Assembly (NCBI GenBank): GCA_003574885.1
Contig: PJFC01000001.1
Coordinates: 186,001-250,000, forward strand
DNA from: Geobacter sp.
GTDB lineage: Bacteria > Desulfobacterota > Desulfuromonadia > Geobacterales > Geobacteraceae
Reading direction: 5' to 3'
Length of the DNA: 64,000 nucleotides
Part shown: positions 63,979-64,000 of the stretch, piece after piece
Position numbering within the stretch: position 1 is the first letter of the stretch
Layout: every line of letters begins with the position of its first letter
The notes under the pieces: generated by a model
Told to the model about the DNA's origin: nothing
The model's database searches: none
The model's input: the letters and a program-made list of their open reading frames with translations, nothing else
Made by a program: the position numbers and the translations under genes

Positions 63979-64000
63979 CACGTGAACAACCGTCACTGAG

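Overview
The window looks like chromosome from a member of the Geobacterales (Geobacter and close relatives). The evidence is gene content and order: a dapL-dapB-dapA / argH-argG-argF-argD-argB cluster, recA-pilT-recX-alaS, larB-larC, CIRCE-hrcA-grpE-dnaK-dnaJ, and tolQRAB-pal-cpoB. The core is GC-rich. I cannot name the species.

Layout. 1-9.8 kb is a patchwork of single genes: a katG cut by the left edge, SRPBCC, two FMN reductases, DUF169, DinB, a P-II-like protein, two VOC proteins and a MerR regulator. Six copies of a GGCGGCC hairpin repeat punctuate it. One gene here (8798-9403) has an in-frame TGA exactly where its DsbA/FrnE relatives carry the first Cys of CxxC, followed by a SECIS-like hairpin, so I read it as a selenoprotein. 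9.86-10.78 kb is a RAYT-type transposase bounded by 22-bp inverted repeats.

10.85-15.85 kb is an AT-rich accessory island that looks like anti-phage or stress defence. Module A has a small unknown protein, an HExxH metalloprotease-like protein and a dCTP deaminase, behind a strong promoter with a palindrome. Module B has an XRE regulator with paired operator-like sites, then a 59-aa protein, a single-domain ubiquitin-like protein, an E2-like protein with no cysteine, and a JAB-ThiF (deconjugase-E1) fusion. Module B is a compact bacterial ubiquitin-like conjugation operon and is the most exciting system in the window.

15.9-48.4 kb is nearly all on the minus strand. It holds lysine/DAP and arginine biosynthesis, two sensor kinases, alaS, recX, pilT, recA, cinA-pgpA-larC-larB, the heat-shock operon and hemW. 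Copies of a roughly 120-bp terminal-inverted-repeat element sit against stop codons here. 48.5-54.3 kb (plus strand) has an omega-amidase-like nitrilase and the Tol-Pal envelope system. 54.3-64 kb has tatA, nadA, a gamma-carbonic anhydrase-like protein, a PAS protein, a TusA-YeeE sulfur (or selenium) uptake pair, a YbgC thioesterase, HU, PBP1A and an outer-membrane-type DUF3187 protein.

No tRNA, rRNA or CRISPR array was recognised. Start codons were moved downstream of the longest reading frame where a ribosome binding site or family alignment favoured it. Coordinates of repeats may be off by 1-2 bases because they were read by eye.
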